Positions 24,783 to 37,356 of a DNA stretch of 64,000 nt are shown piece after piece. The stretch covers positions 6,633,501 through 6,697,500 of the forward strand of contig JAZGTH010000007.1 of the NCBI GenBank assembly GCA_036877525.1. Reading direction: 5' to 3'. Under the pieces are notes generated by a model, which was not told where the DNA came from, did no database searches, and saw nothing but the letters and a program-made list of their open reading frames with translations. Each line of letters starts with the position of its first letter. The first letter of the stretch is position 1. Made by a program: the position numbers and the translations under genes. Origin of the DNA: Chromobotia macracanthus. Taxonomy: Eukaryota > Chordata > Actinopteri > Cypriniformes > Botiidae.

Positions 24783-27202
24783 ATAATTCTCTACAAAACT
24801 AAAGTTGTGTCCTGAAAGTAATGAGTAATCCACAAAAACTCAAAAATAAAACAAAATAATATTCTTAATAAAATAAAGTTATAAAAATAAAATATAGTTA
24901 AAATAACATAAATAGTTAAAATTTAGATTTTTTTTCATGACAGTTTTTATGCTATTATACAGCTAAACACTTCACAAGGCCTTTATGATATACCTTTGTA
25001 TAGATGAGTTTCAGGGATTTATTTTGGAATGGGCATGAGACATGTCATAGATTCTTATTTAAAGACTAGAATTAATTTATTGAAAATTTAAAGTATTACA
25101 TGGGAATTTGGCAAATTGCTACATTTGTCATACTTCATGTAGATAAGCAATAACAGCCAGCTATGTGGCAGCACACCGGCTCCACATCAATAACTTCAAA
25201 TCACATTGGTGACTACAGTCACGAGACACACAAGAACCAATGAGACTGAGTTATTGACTGTAAGCCGGCGTGTTATCAGACTTTAATTCCAGGTTGAGGA
25301 CACAAGTGACACAGACTCAGAAAGAACCAAATAAGCCAGTTCAGCCAAATGTTAAAGTTTGCCAAAGTTTACGGAGTCTAATGAGCGAGTTGCTGACACT
25401 ACACGCATGTATCATCGAGGATGCAGAAAACATGCCTCATGCACAATACACGTTTCTTTAATAACAAACAAAACATACCAAAAATATATTGATGACCAGT
25501 TTTATTAAAAATATTTTATTCAAATCACTGTCAAAGCAAATGAAATCATAACCACAAGCACAATTAACGTGAAAGACAATCTGCAACATACGCTTACACA
25601 AATGACTATTTAAATGCTTCATTGAGATAACATGACACTGATAGGTTAGAAATGCATATTAATGTCATTACACAACTAAAGGAACCAATGAACTCTTGAA
25701 CCATTTCATTGAATCAAACCATTCAAAAGAACTGGTTTGCAGAATTGAATCAGACTTGACATCACCATCATATTGTAGCTGGTTTAGGCTCTTGTAAAGC
25801 AAGTAACATTCATACTAGCATTAGGCTGTGTTAAGAGAGAGGCATGGGCTCAATTCCAGCACACGTGTGGTCTTCATAATCTGAAAATAAGAAAACTATT
25901 AAAAGCAACCCTGAAGGGGAAATTTGATACTAACAAGGCCTGCTTACACAGGGTAAAACACCACAACAAACTAGCACTAGACTGCAAACTCAAGGCCATT
26001 AAATAGGAGAGGAACTGATGAGGGTAACAAGGGAAGGCAGATGTAGGGCATGAACTAATAATGGGATAATTAATGAGGAAACAAGGGGGAGAGGCCAAGA
26101 CTCAAGACAGTAGAGCACATGGCGCACAAAAAATAGTTGTGCTTTCAAACATTAAGCCTGAGACACAAAGCATGGGTTTGTATCCTGGCACCATAAACAA
26201 GACCCAAAACTAGAATGGAAGTGGCAAGATCCAAACTTTATGCTTTGACAAAACATGAAACCAGAACACAACACATTGAGCATACTAGTTTGGGCTCCAG
26301 CCAAATGGCAAGCTATGCCAACACAGAAGTGGTAAAATCCAGACTCCATGCTACAACAAAAAAGCAACAAGACAAAGTACAAGACCCAGAGCATGAGTTC
26401 ATATCCTGGCATCAAGGAAACTTACCCAATACATAACTGAAAATCAGAATTTAACATAATGCTCTAAACATAATGAGTCTAAACACAAGAGTGTCACGAC
26501 CCAGCTACAAACAGTGCTAAAGAGCTTATGTGGTGACTGACAACTAGATTTTTTAGACATTTTTTCATACAGCTCATACTGATATCATGAAACGATATTT
26601 TTAATTAATTTGTGATAAGTAATGATAATTAATTTGTATCAAGTGAATAGCCTTTTATTCCTATTGAGACAACTCAATAATTAACACAATTTCAAATCAA
26701 AACTATTTGGGACATTTGTAAATAGCTTGCTATTCAAATTAAATAAATTAATGAATTCCATGTTTATCTATGCACTACAATGTACAGACATACAGTATGT
26801 CAATCTCCTGTCCCACCGTAAGATTACATGTAATCTACACATTCAAAAGTAAAAAGTTCTATATAGAACCCCATTTTTATTACTTTCTGTCAAATCACAG
26901 TTGACAGTAAATGATTAGCGGGTCTAGCTAATCAAACAATTGGCAAAAATATTTTGCTTTTATGGTGGAATATTATCTGGGCCCATTTGTACCTAAATCT
27001 GTCACTAATATTGAGTGCTAGGCTTTTTTAAAGATGGTTTTGGCATAGCATACATGAAAAAAATTAATAACTAAATATTAAAAACTAATGTGTTACAAAT
27101 TCTTTTATTTTAAAACAGAAGAAACAAAATTCCAGAGTCCTGACATGTGATAATATCCACATACTAAGCTTCAGTTACACGGCCTGTATTTGAACTTGCA
27201 CA
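24783..27202. other. intergenic F-G with decayed repeats
   Basis: About 25850-26160 reads like a decayed dispersed element (GAGAGGCCAAGACTCAAGAC and GAGCACATGGCGCA). 26164-26430 holds a degenerate tandem repeat. No gene seen. Confidence 0.4.
26164..26430. repeat. degenerate tandem repeat, unit about 110 bp
   Basis: GAAGTGGCAAGATCCAAACT near 26219 recurs with changes as GAAGTGGTAAAATCCAGACT near 26326. ATCCTGGCA recurs at about 26178 and 26403. Confidence 0.45.
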
Positions 27203-27261
27203 GTCAGGAATTGACAAACAATAGATGCAGTGCATTCTATAGCCTTGGTCATGTATAAAAA
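27203..27261 (+). promoter_or_regulatory. gene G promoter
   Basis: GTCAGGA at 27203-27209, ACAATAG at about 27218-27224, TATAAAAA at 27254-27261. Same spacing as the H-M promoters but more diverged, and without the TATAAAGGTACGAG context those genes share. Confidence 0.7.
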
Positions 27262-27347
27262 CACAGGTGACAGTCAGCCAACAAGCAAATTCAGCTTCAG
27301 CTTCTCCTTTGTGGATCTACAGAGAACCAGCTAGTGCCACCATAACC

Positions 27348-28138
27348 ATGGGCAGAGTAAGCTACAATACAAGTTTAAATTCCATACAATTTCTTTTACA
27401 TTATATTTCACTTTATTATAAAGGGAATTATATTTCACTTTAAATCACTGAAACATTAACTTTTCAAATTGCACATCAGGTTATCTTCTACGAGGACAGG
27501 AACTTCCAGGGTCGCTCTTATGAGTGTATGGGTGACTGTGGTGACATGTCCTCCTACCTGAGCCGCTGTCACTCCTGCAGAGTGGAGAGCGGATGCTTCA
27601 TGATGTACGACCGTCCCAACTACATGGGAAATCAGTATTTCTTTAGGAGGGGCGAGTATGCTGATTACATGTCCATGTTTGGAATGAGTGAATGCATCAG
27701 ATCCTGTCGTATGATCCCTATGGTAAGATCAACAGTCATTCATGTGTTTGTGGTAAATCAATTCACTTGAAGAAGTGCTTATTTTACCATCAGTTTTTAC
27801 ATTTTGAGTAACATTAGGTAGGCTAATTCCAAGCTTTAATTTAAAAGACTTTCTTTCCAATACAGCACAGGGGATCCTATAGAATGAGGATCTACGAGCG
27901 GGAGAACTTTATGGGCCAGATGTACGAGATGATGGATGACTGTGACAACATCATGGATCGCTACCGCATGAATCACTGCCATTCCTGCCATGTGATGGAC
28001 GGTCACTGGCTCATGTATGAGCAGCCCAACTACAGAGGCAGGATGTGGTACTTCAGGCCTGGAGAGTACAGGAGCTTCAGCAACATGGGTAGCATGAGAT
28101 TCATGAGCATGAGGCGTATCATGGATTCTTGGTACTAA
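27348..28138 (+). CDS. crygm: gamma-M-crystallin (gene G)
   Basis: Exon 1 27348-27356 (MGR), exon 2 27480-27722 (243 bp), exon 3 27866-28138 (273 bp), giving 174 residues. The N-domain has GDCGDMSSY, DRPNY and MSECIRSC. Exon 3 begins with His (CAC) like N and O, and carries SNMGSMRF in place of SNMGGMRF, shared only with gene I. Its 3' end and the 2.5 kb beyond are nearly identical to those after H and I, whereas its 5' half is different. It is therefore the likely donor of the 3' half of H and I. AATAAA is at 28151-28156. Confidence 0.94.
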
Positions 28139-28156
28139 TGTTCTAGTGTCAATAAA

Positions 28157-30554
28157 TATATTCTCTACAATACTAAATATTGCATTATGTTCATTAATCC
28201 CACTAAATTGTACATGCATAATCCACAAAATGAGCCCCACGTTGATTTGACAGACCTTGGAAGAATTATAAAGAATACATTTTACTACTATTTATAAGCA
28301 AACAAAATAAGTAGGTTGTTCATCTTCCTTAATTCTATAATATTGTTAACATTCTAACAAACTTTAAAAACCAAAAAATAAGTTTACCTGTCATAAGTGT
28401 TAACTTATGTGCTCAAAGACATTTTTCTCTTCAAAATGCAACATTGTGTATTAAAAATGATGAGTAATTCACAAGTACTGTAGAAATAAAAAATAAAATA
28501 TATGTGACACGGAAATAACTGACAAGATTTTTTATGAATCAGGAACAAATTAAATTATTTGACTAAACTTAGTTATTTTCTTCACTACAAGTGTCTTCAT
28601 CGTAGGAAACTTTGGGGAGCTTCATATACTGTACATTACAACTGACACACAGCAATAAAATGACAGTCTAAAGAATTTAATCAGATGTGTTAGATTAGCA
28701 AGACAGCTAAAATGTCTAGTGTTGAGGATTATGCAGGGCAAGGACTGGGAAACTGCCCTGGGGTGCATTTCCCAAAATCATCATTAGCTAACTTTGGTCG
28801 CAAGTTCTATCAGTACCAGCATAGTTCAACGATTTGGTTCTTCCTAGTTTCAATGAACATTCGCAAACATCATCGCAAAGTTGTTTGGTTGGCACTATAC
28901 GTCTTGAACTGTGGTTAGGAACATAGTTTCTTGTTAGTTTGACATATAGACTTACATAGATCATATTCTTAAGCTAAATAAGCAACCATAAGACTTTCAT
29001 TGAGCAAGTCTCTTAGACTTAGATGCTCAAATCTCTACAAGATTGTAGTACTAATGTCTCTACTAGGTGCTTTGGATCTTCTAAATAAAGATTAACAACA
29101 TTTTGTTTTTTAATTAACTTTTGTTGTGTATTTTTGTCTTTAACTCTGTTTATCTTTCCATGAATACCTATGTTTTTTAACAATAATCAGGCATATTCTA
29201 CATTAATGTGGTCTGTTTACTTACAGTAACTATTTATAGCTTATTTTTCTATTTCCTTCAAAACTAGACATCTTGTTTAGTTACAATCATATTTTAAAAT
29301 ATATTATTATATATTACTTGAATAACATTTTATATTTTGTATCATTATACATTAGACTTTTTATATGTTCTGCCATAACCCTATTATCAGTTTCAGTTTA
29401 GTTCTTTGCCTATTCTGTTTCTTGTTTTGCTTGTATTCCTTGTTTAAGTCATTATTAATTCTAATATGAGTTGATTAGTCTTCATGTTGTTGTCTTATTT
29501 AAATATTAGTCCCTCCTCAATTTCCATAGTTACATGTTATGTTCACCTGTGCCTTGTTTAGTTTGCTTTGTAGTTATACCCCTGGTTTTGGTCCCGGTAT
29601 ATTCGAGTGAAGTATTTTATATTATCCACATCAGGCATTTTTGGATGTAATACCCATCAAACAGTGACACCTACCACTAAACCAGACCCTCCCTGAAACC
29701 TTTATCATTTTTAAATTTACATTAAATCATAAATAAACAGTTATTTTTATTATGCTACTTTTCCAAGCCCCGATGTAGGTGATTAAGGTTTTTGTAGAAA
29801 CCTTTTCCCTAGTATAATGTGGACAACACCTGACCCCAATAAAGCCCCCAACAAACACACACACCTTTCATTTATATCAATCGTATCATAATCAAACATT
29901 TTAAATCATTGCCTTTTAGCCCCTTAATATTTTGGCACCTTCTTACCAGATATGTGCAATTCTTAAGCTTTAGACATTGCGCAGAATGATAGAGATGATG
30001 ATAGAATGGCAGGTTACCAATCTTGTAAGATAATTAACTTTCATATAAATGTGGTAAATAATATTTCTTTCTACAGTTAGCACTGACAGTATAAGCTAAT
30101 ACTAAACACCAAGACTGATTACATTAATTTCTAAGTTTCAGATACACAAAACACTGAAATAGACTTTAGCCCATATGAAACAATATAAAATTACTTTCTG
30201 TAAGTAACTGCAGTAATAAAAAACTTTGTTGGTTGTAATATTTTTAATGTCTTGTAAGGGCACAACAGTTTTTAAAATTGCAAGGGAAGGCACTGTATTT
30301 GTCTAGCTGAATCCGTGATGTGAAAGGTTGGCCTAGCTGAGGTTTAACCTTTGATTTGAACAGTGGAAAGGTTTAGCTGGGTGAAATAGCATTTTGGTTA
30401 TTTGTACCTGTAATTGTCACTTTTGAGGATGAGTTTTGAATGACACAATGACATGTTCATAAATAACCTTTATTAAAACACATAAACTTGTTAAGTGTTA
30501 CCACATTCATGTGAGTACTAAGACCTACATGTAGCCTTTATGCCAACTTGCACA
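28157..30554. other. intergenic G-H, duplicated DNA
   Basis: Part of the 3.33-kb unit. AT-rich; 29340-29640 reads like a decayed dispersed element (ACCTGTGCCTTGTTTAG, TTATACCCCTGGTTTTGGTC). No gene. Confidence 0.45.
28735..28940 (+). repeat. dispersed-repeat-like stretch in the unit
   Basis: Words such as GTGCATTTCCCAAAATCATC and GGTCGCAAGTTCT, followed by TTCGCAAACATCATCGCAAAG, resemble a widespread short teleost repeat. Copies lie at about 32060-32260 and 35393-35590. The gene G copy lacks 13 bases found in the other two (about 28842). The short open frame here is not treated as a gene. Confidence 0.4.
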
Positions 30555-30611
30555 GTCAGGAATTGACTAACAATAGAGGCTGTGTAGTCTTTAGTCTTGG
30601 TCTAGTATAAA
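30555..30611 (+). promoter_or_regulatory. gene H promoter
   Basis: GTCAGGA 30555-30561, ACAATAG 30570-30576, TATAAA 30606-30611. Confidence 0.75.
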
Positions 30612-30693
30612 GGTACGAGTGACAGCAGTCAGCCAACAGCCAGAATCTGCTTCAGCTTCTCTGTAGATCTACTGAAGATCAGCTAGAGCAACC

Positions 30694-31464
30694 ATGAACA
30701 CGGGCAGGGTAACCTTAATTCCACTGTCAATTTCTACACAGTTTCACTCAAATAATTTTGATTCGATACATTTGCTTTAAACCACTAAGATTAACTTTGA
30801 TTTTACAGGTCGTTTTCTATGAGGACAGGAACTTCCAGGGTCGCTCTTATGAGTGTATGGGTGACTTTGGTGACATGTCACCCTACCTGAGCCGCTGTCA
30901 CTCCTGCAGAGTGGAGAGTGGATGCTTCATGATGTACGACCATCCCAACTACATGGGAAATCAGTATTTCTTTAGGAGGGGCGAGTATGCTGATTACATG
31001 TCCATGTTTGGAATGAGCAACTGCATCAGGTCCTGCCGTATGATCCCTATGGTAAGTTCCATTAGTAGCATTAAATAAATTCACTTTGGGGAATTTTCTT
31101 AAAAAAGAGTCTCATAGTTTGAGAAAAACATTATAGTTGATGTTGATTCTGCCTGATAAATTCAAACATAATGAATTTCTTACCCATATAGTACAGAGGA
31201 TCCTATAGAATGAGGATCTATGAGAGGGAGAACTTCATGGGCCAGATGTACGAGATGATGGATGACTGTGACAACATCATGGATCGCTATCGCATGAATC
31301 ACTGCCATTCCTGCCATGTGATGGACGGTCACTGGCTCATGTATGAGCAGCCCAACTACAGAGGCAGGATGTGGTACTTCAGGCCTGGAGAGTACAGGAG
31401 CTTCAGCAACATGGGTGGCATGAGATTCATGAGCATGAGGCGTATCATGGATTCTTGGTACTAA
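30694..31464 (+). CDS. crygm: gamma-M-crystallin, hybrid (gene H)
   Basis: Exon 1 30694-30708 (MNTGR), exon 2 30809-31051 (243 bp), exon 3 31192-31464 (273 bp), giving 176 residues with 26 Met and 9 Cys. The N-domain has GDFGDMSPY, DHPNY and MSNCIRSC; the C-domain ends MDSWY. Promoter, intron 1 and intron 2 match genes I and J, but the 3' untranslated region (stop TAA, AATAAA at 31477-31482) and the following 2.4 kb match gene G. The simplest reading is a crossover product with a J-like front and a G-like back. Confidence 0.94.
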
Positions 31465-31482
31465 TGTTCTAGTGTCAATAAA

Positions 31483-33889
31483 TATATTCTCTACAATACT
31501 AAATATTGCATTATGTTCATTAATCCCACTAAATTGTACATGCATAATCCACAAAATGAGCCCCACGTTGATTTGACAGACCTTGGAAGAATTATAAAGA
31601 ATAAATTTTACTACTATTTATAAGCAAACAAAATAAGTAGGTTGTTCATCTTCCTTAATTCTATAATATTGTTAACATTCCAACAAACTTTAAAAACCAA
31701 AAAATAAGTTTACCTGTCATAAGTGTTAACTTATGTGCTCAAAGACATTTTTCTCTTCAAAATGCAACATTGTGTATTAAAAATGATGAGTAATTCACAA
31801 GTACTGTAGAAATAAAAAATAAAATATATGTGACACGGAAATAACTGACAAGATTTTTTATGAATCAGGAACAAATTAAATTATTTGACTAAACTTAGTT
31901 ATTTTCTTCACTACAAGTGTCTTCATCGTAGGAAACTTTGGGGAGCTTCATATACTGTACATTACAACTGACACACAGCAATAAAATGACAGTCTAATGA
32001 ATTTAATCAGATGTGTTAGATTAGCAAGACAGCTAAAATGTCTAGTGTTGAGGATTATGCAGGGCAAGGACTGGAAAACTGCCCTGGGGTGCATTTCCCA
32101 AAATCATCATTAGCTAACTTTGGTCGCAAGTTCTATCAGTACCAGCATAGTTCAACGATTTGGTTCTTCCACCTTCTTTGGTGTTTCAATGAACATTCGC
32201 AAACATCATCGCAAAGTTGTTTGGTTGGCACTATACGTTTTGAACTGTGATTAGGAACATAGTTTCTTGTTAGTTTGACATATAGACTTACATAGATCAT
32301 ATTCTTAAGCTAAATAAGCAACCATAAGACTTTCATTGAGCAAGTCTCTTAGACTTAGATGCTCAAATCTCTACAAGATTGTAGTACTAATGTCTCTACT
32401 AGGTGCTTTGGATCTTCTAAATAAAGATTAACAACATTTTGTTTTTTAATTAACTTTTGTTGTGTATTTTTGTCTTTAACTCTGTTTATCTTTCCATGAA
32501 TACCTATGTTTTTTAACAATAATCAGGCATATTCTACATTAATGTGGTCTGTTTACTTACAGTAACTATTTATAGCTTATTTTTCTATTTCCTTCAAAAC
32601 TAGACATCTTGTTTAGTTACAATCATATTTTAAAATATATTATTATATATTACTTGAATAACATTTTATATTTTGTATCATTATACATTAGGCTTTTTAT
32701 ATGTTCTGCCATAACCCTATTATCAGTTTCAGTTTAGTTCTTTGCCTATTCTGTTTCTTGTTTTGCTTGTATTCCTTGTTTAAGTCATTATTAATTCTAA
32801 TATGAGTTGATTAGTCTTCATGTTGTTGTCTTATTTAAATATTAGTCCCTCCTCAATTTCCATAGTTACATGTTATGTTCACCTGTGCCTTGTTTAGTTT
32901 GCTTTGTAGTTATACCCCTGGTTTTGGTCCCGGTATATTCGAGTGAAGTATTTTATATTATCCACATCAGGCATTTTTGGATGTAATACCCATCAAACAG
33001 TGACACCTACCACTAAACCAGACCCTCCCTGAAACCTTTATCATTTTTAAATTTACATTAAATCATAAATAAACAGTTATTTTTATTATGCTACTTTTCC
33101 AAGCCCCGATGTAGGTGATTAAGGTTTTTGTAGAAACCTTTTCCCTAGTATAATGTGGACAACACCTGACCCCAATAAAGCCCCCAACAAACACACACAC
33201 CTTTCATTTATATCAATCGTATCATAATCAAACATTTTAAATCATTGCCTTTTAGCCCCTTAATATTTTGGCACCTTCTTACCAGATATGTGCAATTCTT
33301 AAGCTTTAGAATTGCGCAGAATGATAGAGATGATGATAGAATGGCAGGTTACCAATCTTGTAAGATAATTAACTTTCATATAAATGTGGTAAATAATATT
33401 TATTTCTACAGTTAGCACTGACAGTATAAGCTAATACTAAACACCAAGACTGATTACATTAATTTCTAAGTTTCAGATACACAAAACACTGAAATAGACT
33501 TTAGCCCATATGAAACAATATAAAATTACTTTCTGTAAGTAACTGCAGTAATAAAAAACTTTGTTGGTTGTAATATTTTTAATGTCTTGTAAGGGCACAA
33601 CAGTTTTTAAAATTGCAAGGGAAGGCACTGTATTTGTCTAGCTGAATCCGTGATGTGAAAGGTTGGCCTAGCTGAGGTTTAACCTTTGATTTGAACAGTG
33701 GAAAGGTTTAGCTGGGTGAAATAGCATTTTGGTTATTTGTACCTGTAATTGTCACTTTTGAGGATGAGTTTTGAATGACACAATGACATGTTCATAAATA
33801 ACCTTTATTAAAATACATAAACTTGTTACGTGTTACCACATTCATGTGAGTACTAAGACCTACATGTAGCCTTTATGCCAACTTGCACA
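31483..33889. other. intergenic H-I, duplicated DNA
   Basis: The same sequence as after gene G, near-identical over about 2.4 kb. No gene. Confidence 0.5.
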
Positions 33890-33946
33890 GTCAGGAATTG
33901 ACTAACAATAGAGGCTGTGTAGTCTTTAGTCTTGGTCTAGTATAAA
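33890..33946 (+). promoter_or_regulatory. gene I promoter
   Basis: GTCAGGA 33890-33896, ACAATAG about 33905-33911, TATAAA 33941-33946. Confidence 0.75.
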
Positions 33947-34028
33947 GGTACGAGTGACAGCAGTCAGCCAACAGCCAGAATCTGCTTCAGCTTCTCTGTA
34001 GATCTACTGAAGATCAGCTAGAGCAACC

Positions 34029-34796
34029 ATGAACACGGGCAGGGTAACCTTAATTCCACTATTAATTTCTACACAGTTTCACTCAAATAATTTTGATTTG
34101 ATACATTTGCTTTAAACCACTAAGATTAACTTTGATTTTTCAGGTCATTTTCTATGAGGACAGGAACTTCCAGGGTCGCTCTTATGAGTGTATGGGCGAC
34201 TTTGGTGACATGTCACCCTACCTGAGCCGCTGTCACTCCTGCAGAGTGGAGAGTGGATGCTTCATGATGTACGACCATCCCAACTACATGGGAAACCAGT
34301 ATTTCTTCAGGAGGGGCGAGTATGCTGATTACATGTCCATGTTTGGAATGAGCAACTGCATCAGGTCCTGCCGTATGATCCCTATGGTGAGTTCCATTAG
34401 CATTAAATAAATTCACTTTGGGGAATTTTCTTAAAAATGAGTCTCATAGTTTGAGAAAAACATTATAGTTGATGTTGATTCTGCCTGATAAATTCAAACA
34501 TAATGAATTTCTTACCCATATAGTACAGAGGATCCTATAGAATGAGGATCTATGAGAGGGAGAACTTCATGGGCCAGATGTACGAGATGATGGATGACTG
34601 TGACAACATCATGGATCGCTACCGCATGAATCACTGCCATTCCTGCCACGTGATGGACGGTCACTGGCTCATGTATGAGCAGCCCAACTACAGAGGCAGG
34701 ATGTGGTACTTCAGGCCTGGAGAGTACAGGAGCTTCAGCAACATGGGTAGCATGAGATTCATGAGCATGAGGCGTATCATGGATTCTTGGTACTAA
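34029..34796 (+). CDS. crygm: gamma-M-crystallin, hybrid (gene I)
   Basis: Exon 1 34029-34043 (MNTGR), exon 2 34144-34386 (243 bp), exon 3 34524-34796 (273 bp), giving 176 residues. The N-domain starts VIFYEDRNF (Ile where H and J have Val) and otherwise matches H. The C-domain carries SNMGSMRF as in gene G. The front half is J-like and the back half, 3' untranslated region and flank are G-like, as for H. AATAAA is at 34809-34814. No break is seen. Confidence 0.94.
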
Positions 34797-34814
34797 TGTT
34801 CTAGTGTCAATAAA

Positions 34815-37217
34815 TATATTCTCTACAATACTAAATATTGCATTATGTTCATTAATCCCACTAAATTGTACATGCATAATCCACAAAATGAGCCCCACGT
34901 TGATTTGACAGACCTTGGAAGAATTATAAAGAATAAATTTTACTACTATTTATAAGCAAACAAAATAAGTAGGTTGTTCATCTTCCTTAATTCTATAATA
35001 TTGTTAACATTCTAACAAACTTTAAAAACCAAAAAATAAGTTTACCTGTCATAAGTGTTAACTTATGTGCTCAAAGACATTTTTCTCTTCAAAATGCAAC
35101 ATTGTGTATTAAAAATGATGAGTAATTCACAAGTACTGTAGAAATAAAAAATAAAATATATGTGACACGGAAATAACTGACAAGATTTTTTATGAATCAG
35201 GAACAAATTAAATTATTTGACTAAACTTAGTTATTTTCTTCACTACAAGTGTCTTCATCGTAGGAAACTTTGGGGAGCTTCATATACTGTACATTACAAC
35301 TGACACACAGCAATAAAATGACAGTCTAAAGAATTTAATCAGATGTGTTAGATTAGCAAGACAGCTAAAATGTCTAGTGTTGAGGATTATGCAGGGCAAG
35401 GACTGGGAAACTGCCCTGGGGTGCATTTCCCAAAATCATCATTAGCTAACTTTGGTCGCAAGTTCTATCAGTACCAGCATAGTTCAACGATTTGGTTCTT
35501 CCACCTTCTTTGGTGTTTCAATGAACATTCGCAAACATCATTGCAAAGTTGTTTGGTTGGCACTATACGTCTTGAACTGTGGTTAGGAACATAGTTTCTT
35601 GTTAGTTTGACATATAGACTTAGATCATATTCTTAAGCTAAATAAGCAACCATAAGACTTTCATTGAGCAAGTCTCTTAGACTTAGATGCTCAAATCTCT
35701 ACAAGATTGTAGTACTAATGTCTCTACTAGGTGCTTTGGATCTTCTAAATAAAGATTAACAACATTTTGTTTTTTAATTAACTTTTGTTGTGTATTTTTG
35801 TCTTTAACTCTGTTTATCTTTCCATGAATACCTATGTTTTTTAACAATAATCAGGCATATTCTACATTAATGTGGTCTGTTTACTTACAGTAACTATTTA
35901 TAGCTTATTTTTCTATTTCCTTCAAAACTAGACATCTTGTTTAGTTACAATCATATTTTAAAATATATTATTATATATTACTTGAATAACATTTTATATT
36001 TTGTATCATTATACATTAGACTTTTTATATGTTCTGCCATAACCCTATTATCAGTTTCAGTTTAGTTCTTTGCCTATTCTGTTTCTTGTTTTGCTTGTAT
36101 TCCTTGTTTAAGTCATTATTAATTCTAATATGAGTTGATTAGTCTTCATGTTGTTGTCTTATTTAAATATTAGTCCCTCCTCAATTTCCATAGTTACATG
36201 TTATGTTCACCTGTGCCTTGTTTAGTTTGCTTTGTAGTTATACCCCTGGTTTTGGTCCCGGTATATTTGAGTGAAGTATTTTATATTATCCACATCAGGC
36301 ATTTTTGGATGTAATACCCATCAAACAGTGACACCTACCACTAAACCAGACCCTCCCTGAAACCTTTATCATTTTTAAATTTACATTAAATCATAAATAA
36401 ACAGTTATTTTTATTATGCTACTTTTCCAGGCCCCGATGTAGGTGATTAAGGTTTTTGTAGAAACCTTTTCCCTAGTATAATGTGGACAACACCTGACCC
36501 CAATAAAGCCCCCAACAAACACACACACCTTTCATTTGTATCAATCGTATCATAATCAAACATTTTAAATCATTGCCTTTTAGCCCCTTAATATTTTGGC
36601 ACCTTCTTACCAGATATGTGCAATTCTTAAGCTTTAGAATTGCGCAGAATGATAGAGATGATGATAGAATGGCAGGTTACCAATCTTGTAAGATAATTAA
36701 CTTTCATATAAATGTGGTAAATAATATTTATTTCTACAGTTAGCACTGACAGTATAAGCTAATACTTAACACCAAGACTGATTACATTAATTTCTAAGTT
36801 TCAGATACACAAAACACTGAAATAGACTTTAGCTCATATGAAACAATATAAAATTACTTTCTGTAATTAATTGCAGTAATAAAAAACTTTATTGGTTGTA
36901 ATATTTTTAATGTCTTGTAAGGGCACAACAGTTTTTCAAATTGCAAGGGAAGGCACTGTATTTGTCTAGCTGAATCCGTGATGTGAAAGGTTGGCCTAGC
37001 TGAGGTTTAACCTTTGATTTGAACAGTGGAAAGGTTTAGCTGGGTGAAATAGCATTTTGGTTATTTGTACCTGTAATTGTCACTTTTGAGGATGAGTTTT
37101 GAATGACACAATGACATGTTCATAAATAACCTTTATTAAAACACATAAACTTGTTAAGTGTTACCACATTCATGTGAGTACTAAGACCTACATGTAGCCT
37201 TTATGCCAACTTGCACA
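34815..37217. other. intergenic I-J, duplicated DNA
   Basis: Third copy of the intergenic sequence, slightly more diverged near 36760-36950. No gene. Confidence 0.5.
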
Positions 37218-37274
37218 GTCAGGAATTAACTAACAATAGAGGCTGTGTAGTCTTTAGTCTTGGTCTAGTATAAA
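37218..37274 (+). promoter_or_regulatory. gene J promoter
   Basis: GTCAGGA 37218-37224, ACAATAG, TATAAA 37269-37274. Confidence 0.75.
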
Positions 37275-37356
37275 GGTACGAGTGACAGCAGTCAGCCAAC
37301 AGCCAGAATCTGCTTCAGCTTCTCTATAGATCTACTGAAGATCAGCTAGAGCAACC

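Larger units (their letters stand above)
27866..31191 (+). repeat. 3.33-kb tandem unit, copy 1
   Basis: From exon 3 of gene G through the intergenic DNA to intron 2 of gene H (about 3326 bp). Nearly the same sequence recurs at 31192-34523 and 34524-37854. Copy 1 differs most at its start (five changes in the first 60 bases of exon 3), so the true junction lies inside exon 3. Confidence 0.9.
31192..34523 (+). repeat. 3.33-kb tandem unit, copy 2
   Basis: Exon 3 of H to intron 2 of I, 3332 bp. Differs from copy 3 by scattered single bases and very small indels. Confidence 0.92.

Noticed and set aside
24459..24833. Minus-strand open frame over exon 3 of gene F and its counterparts elsewhere
   Set aside because: Repeats at each array gene purely because exon 3 is repeated. 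No own promoter, start context or known domain.
28712..28918. Small plus-strand open frame repeated after genes G, H and I
   Set aside because: Part of a dispersed repeat-like stretch within the 3.33-kb unit. Its end changes between copies by indels, with no sign of frame conservation.
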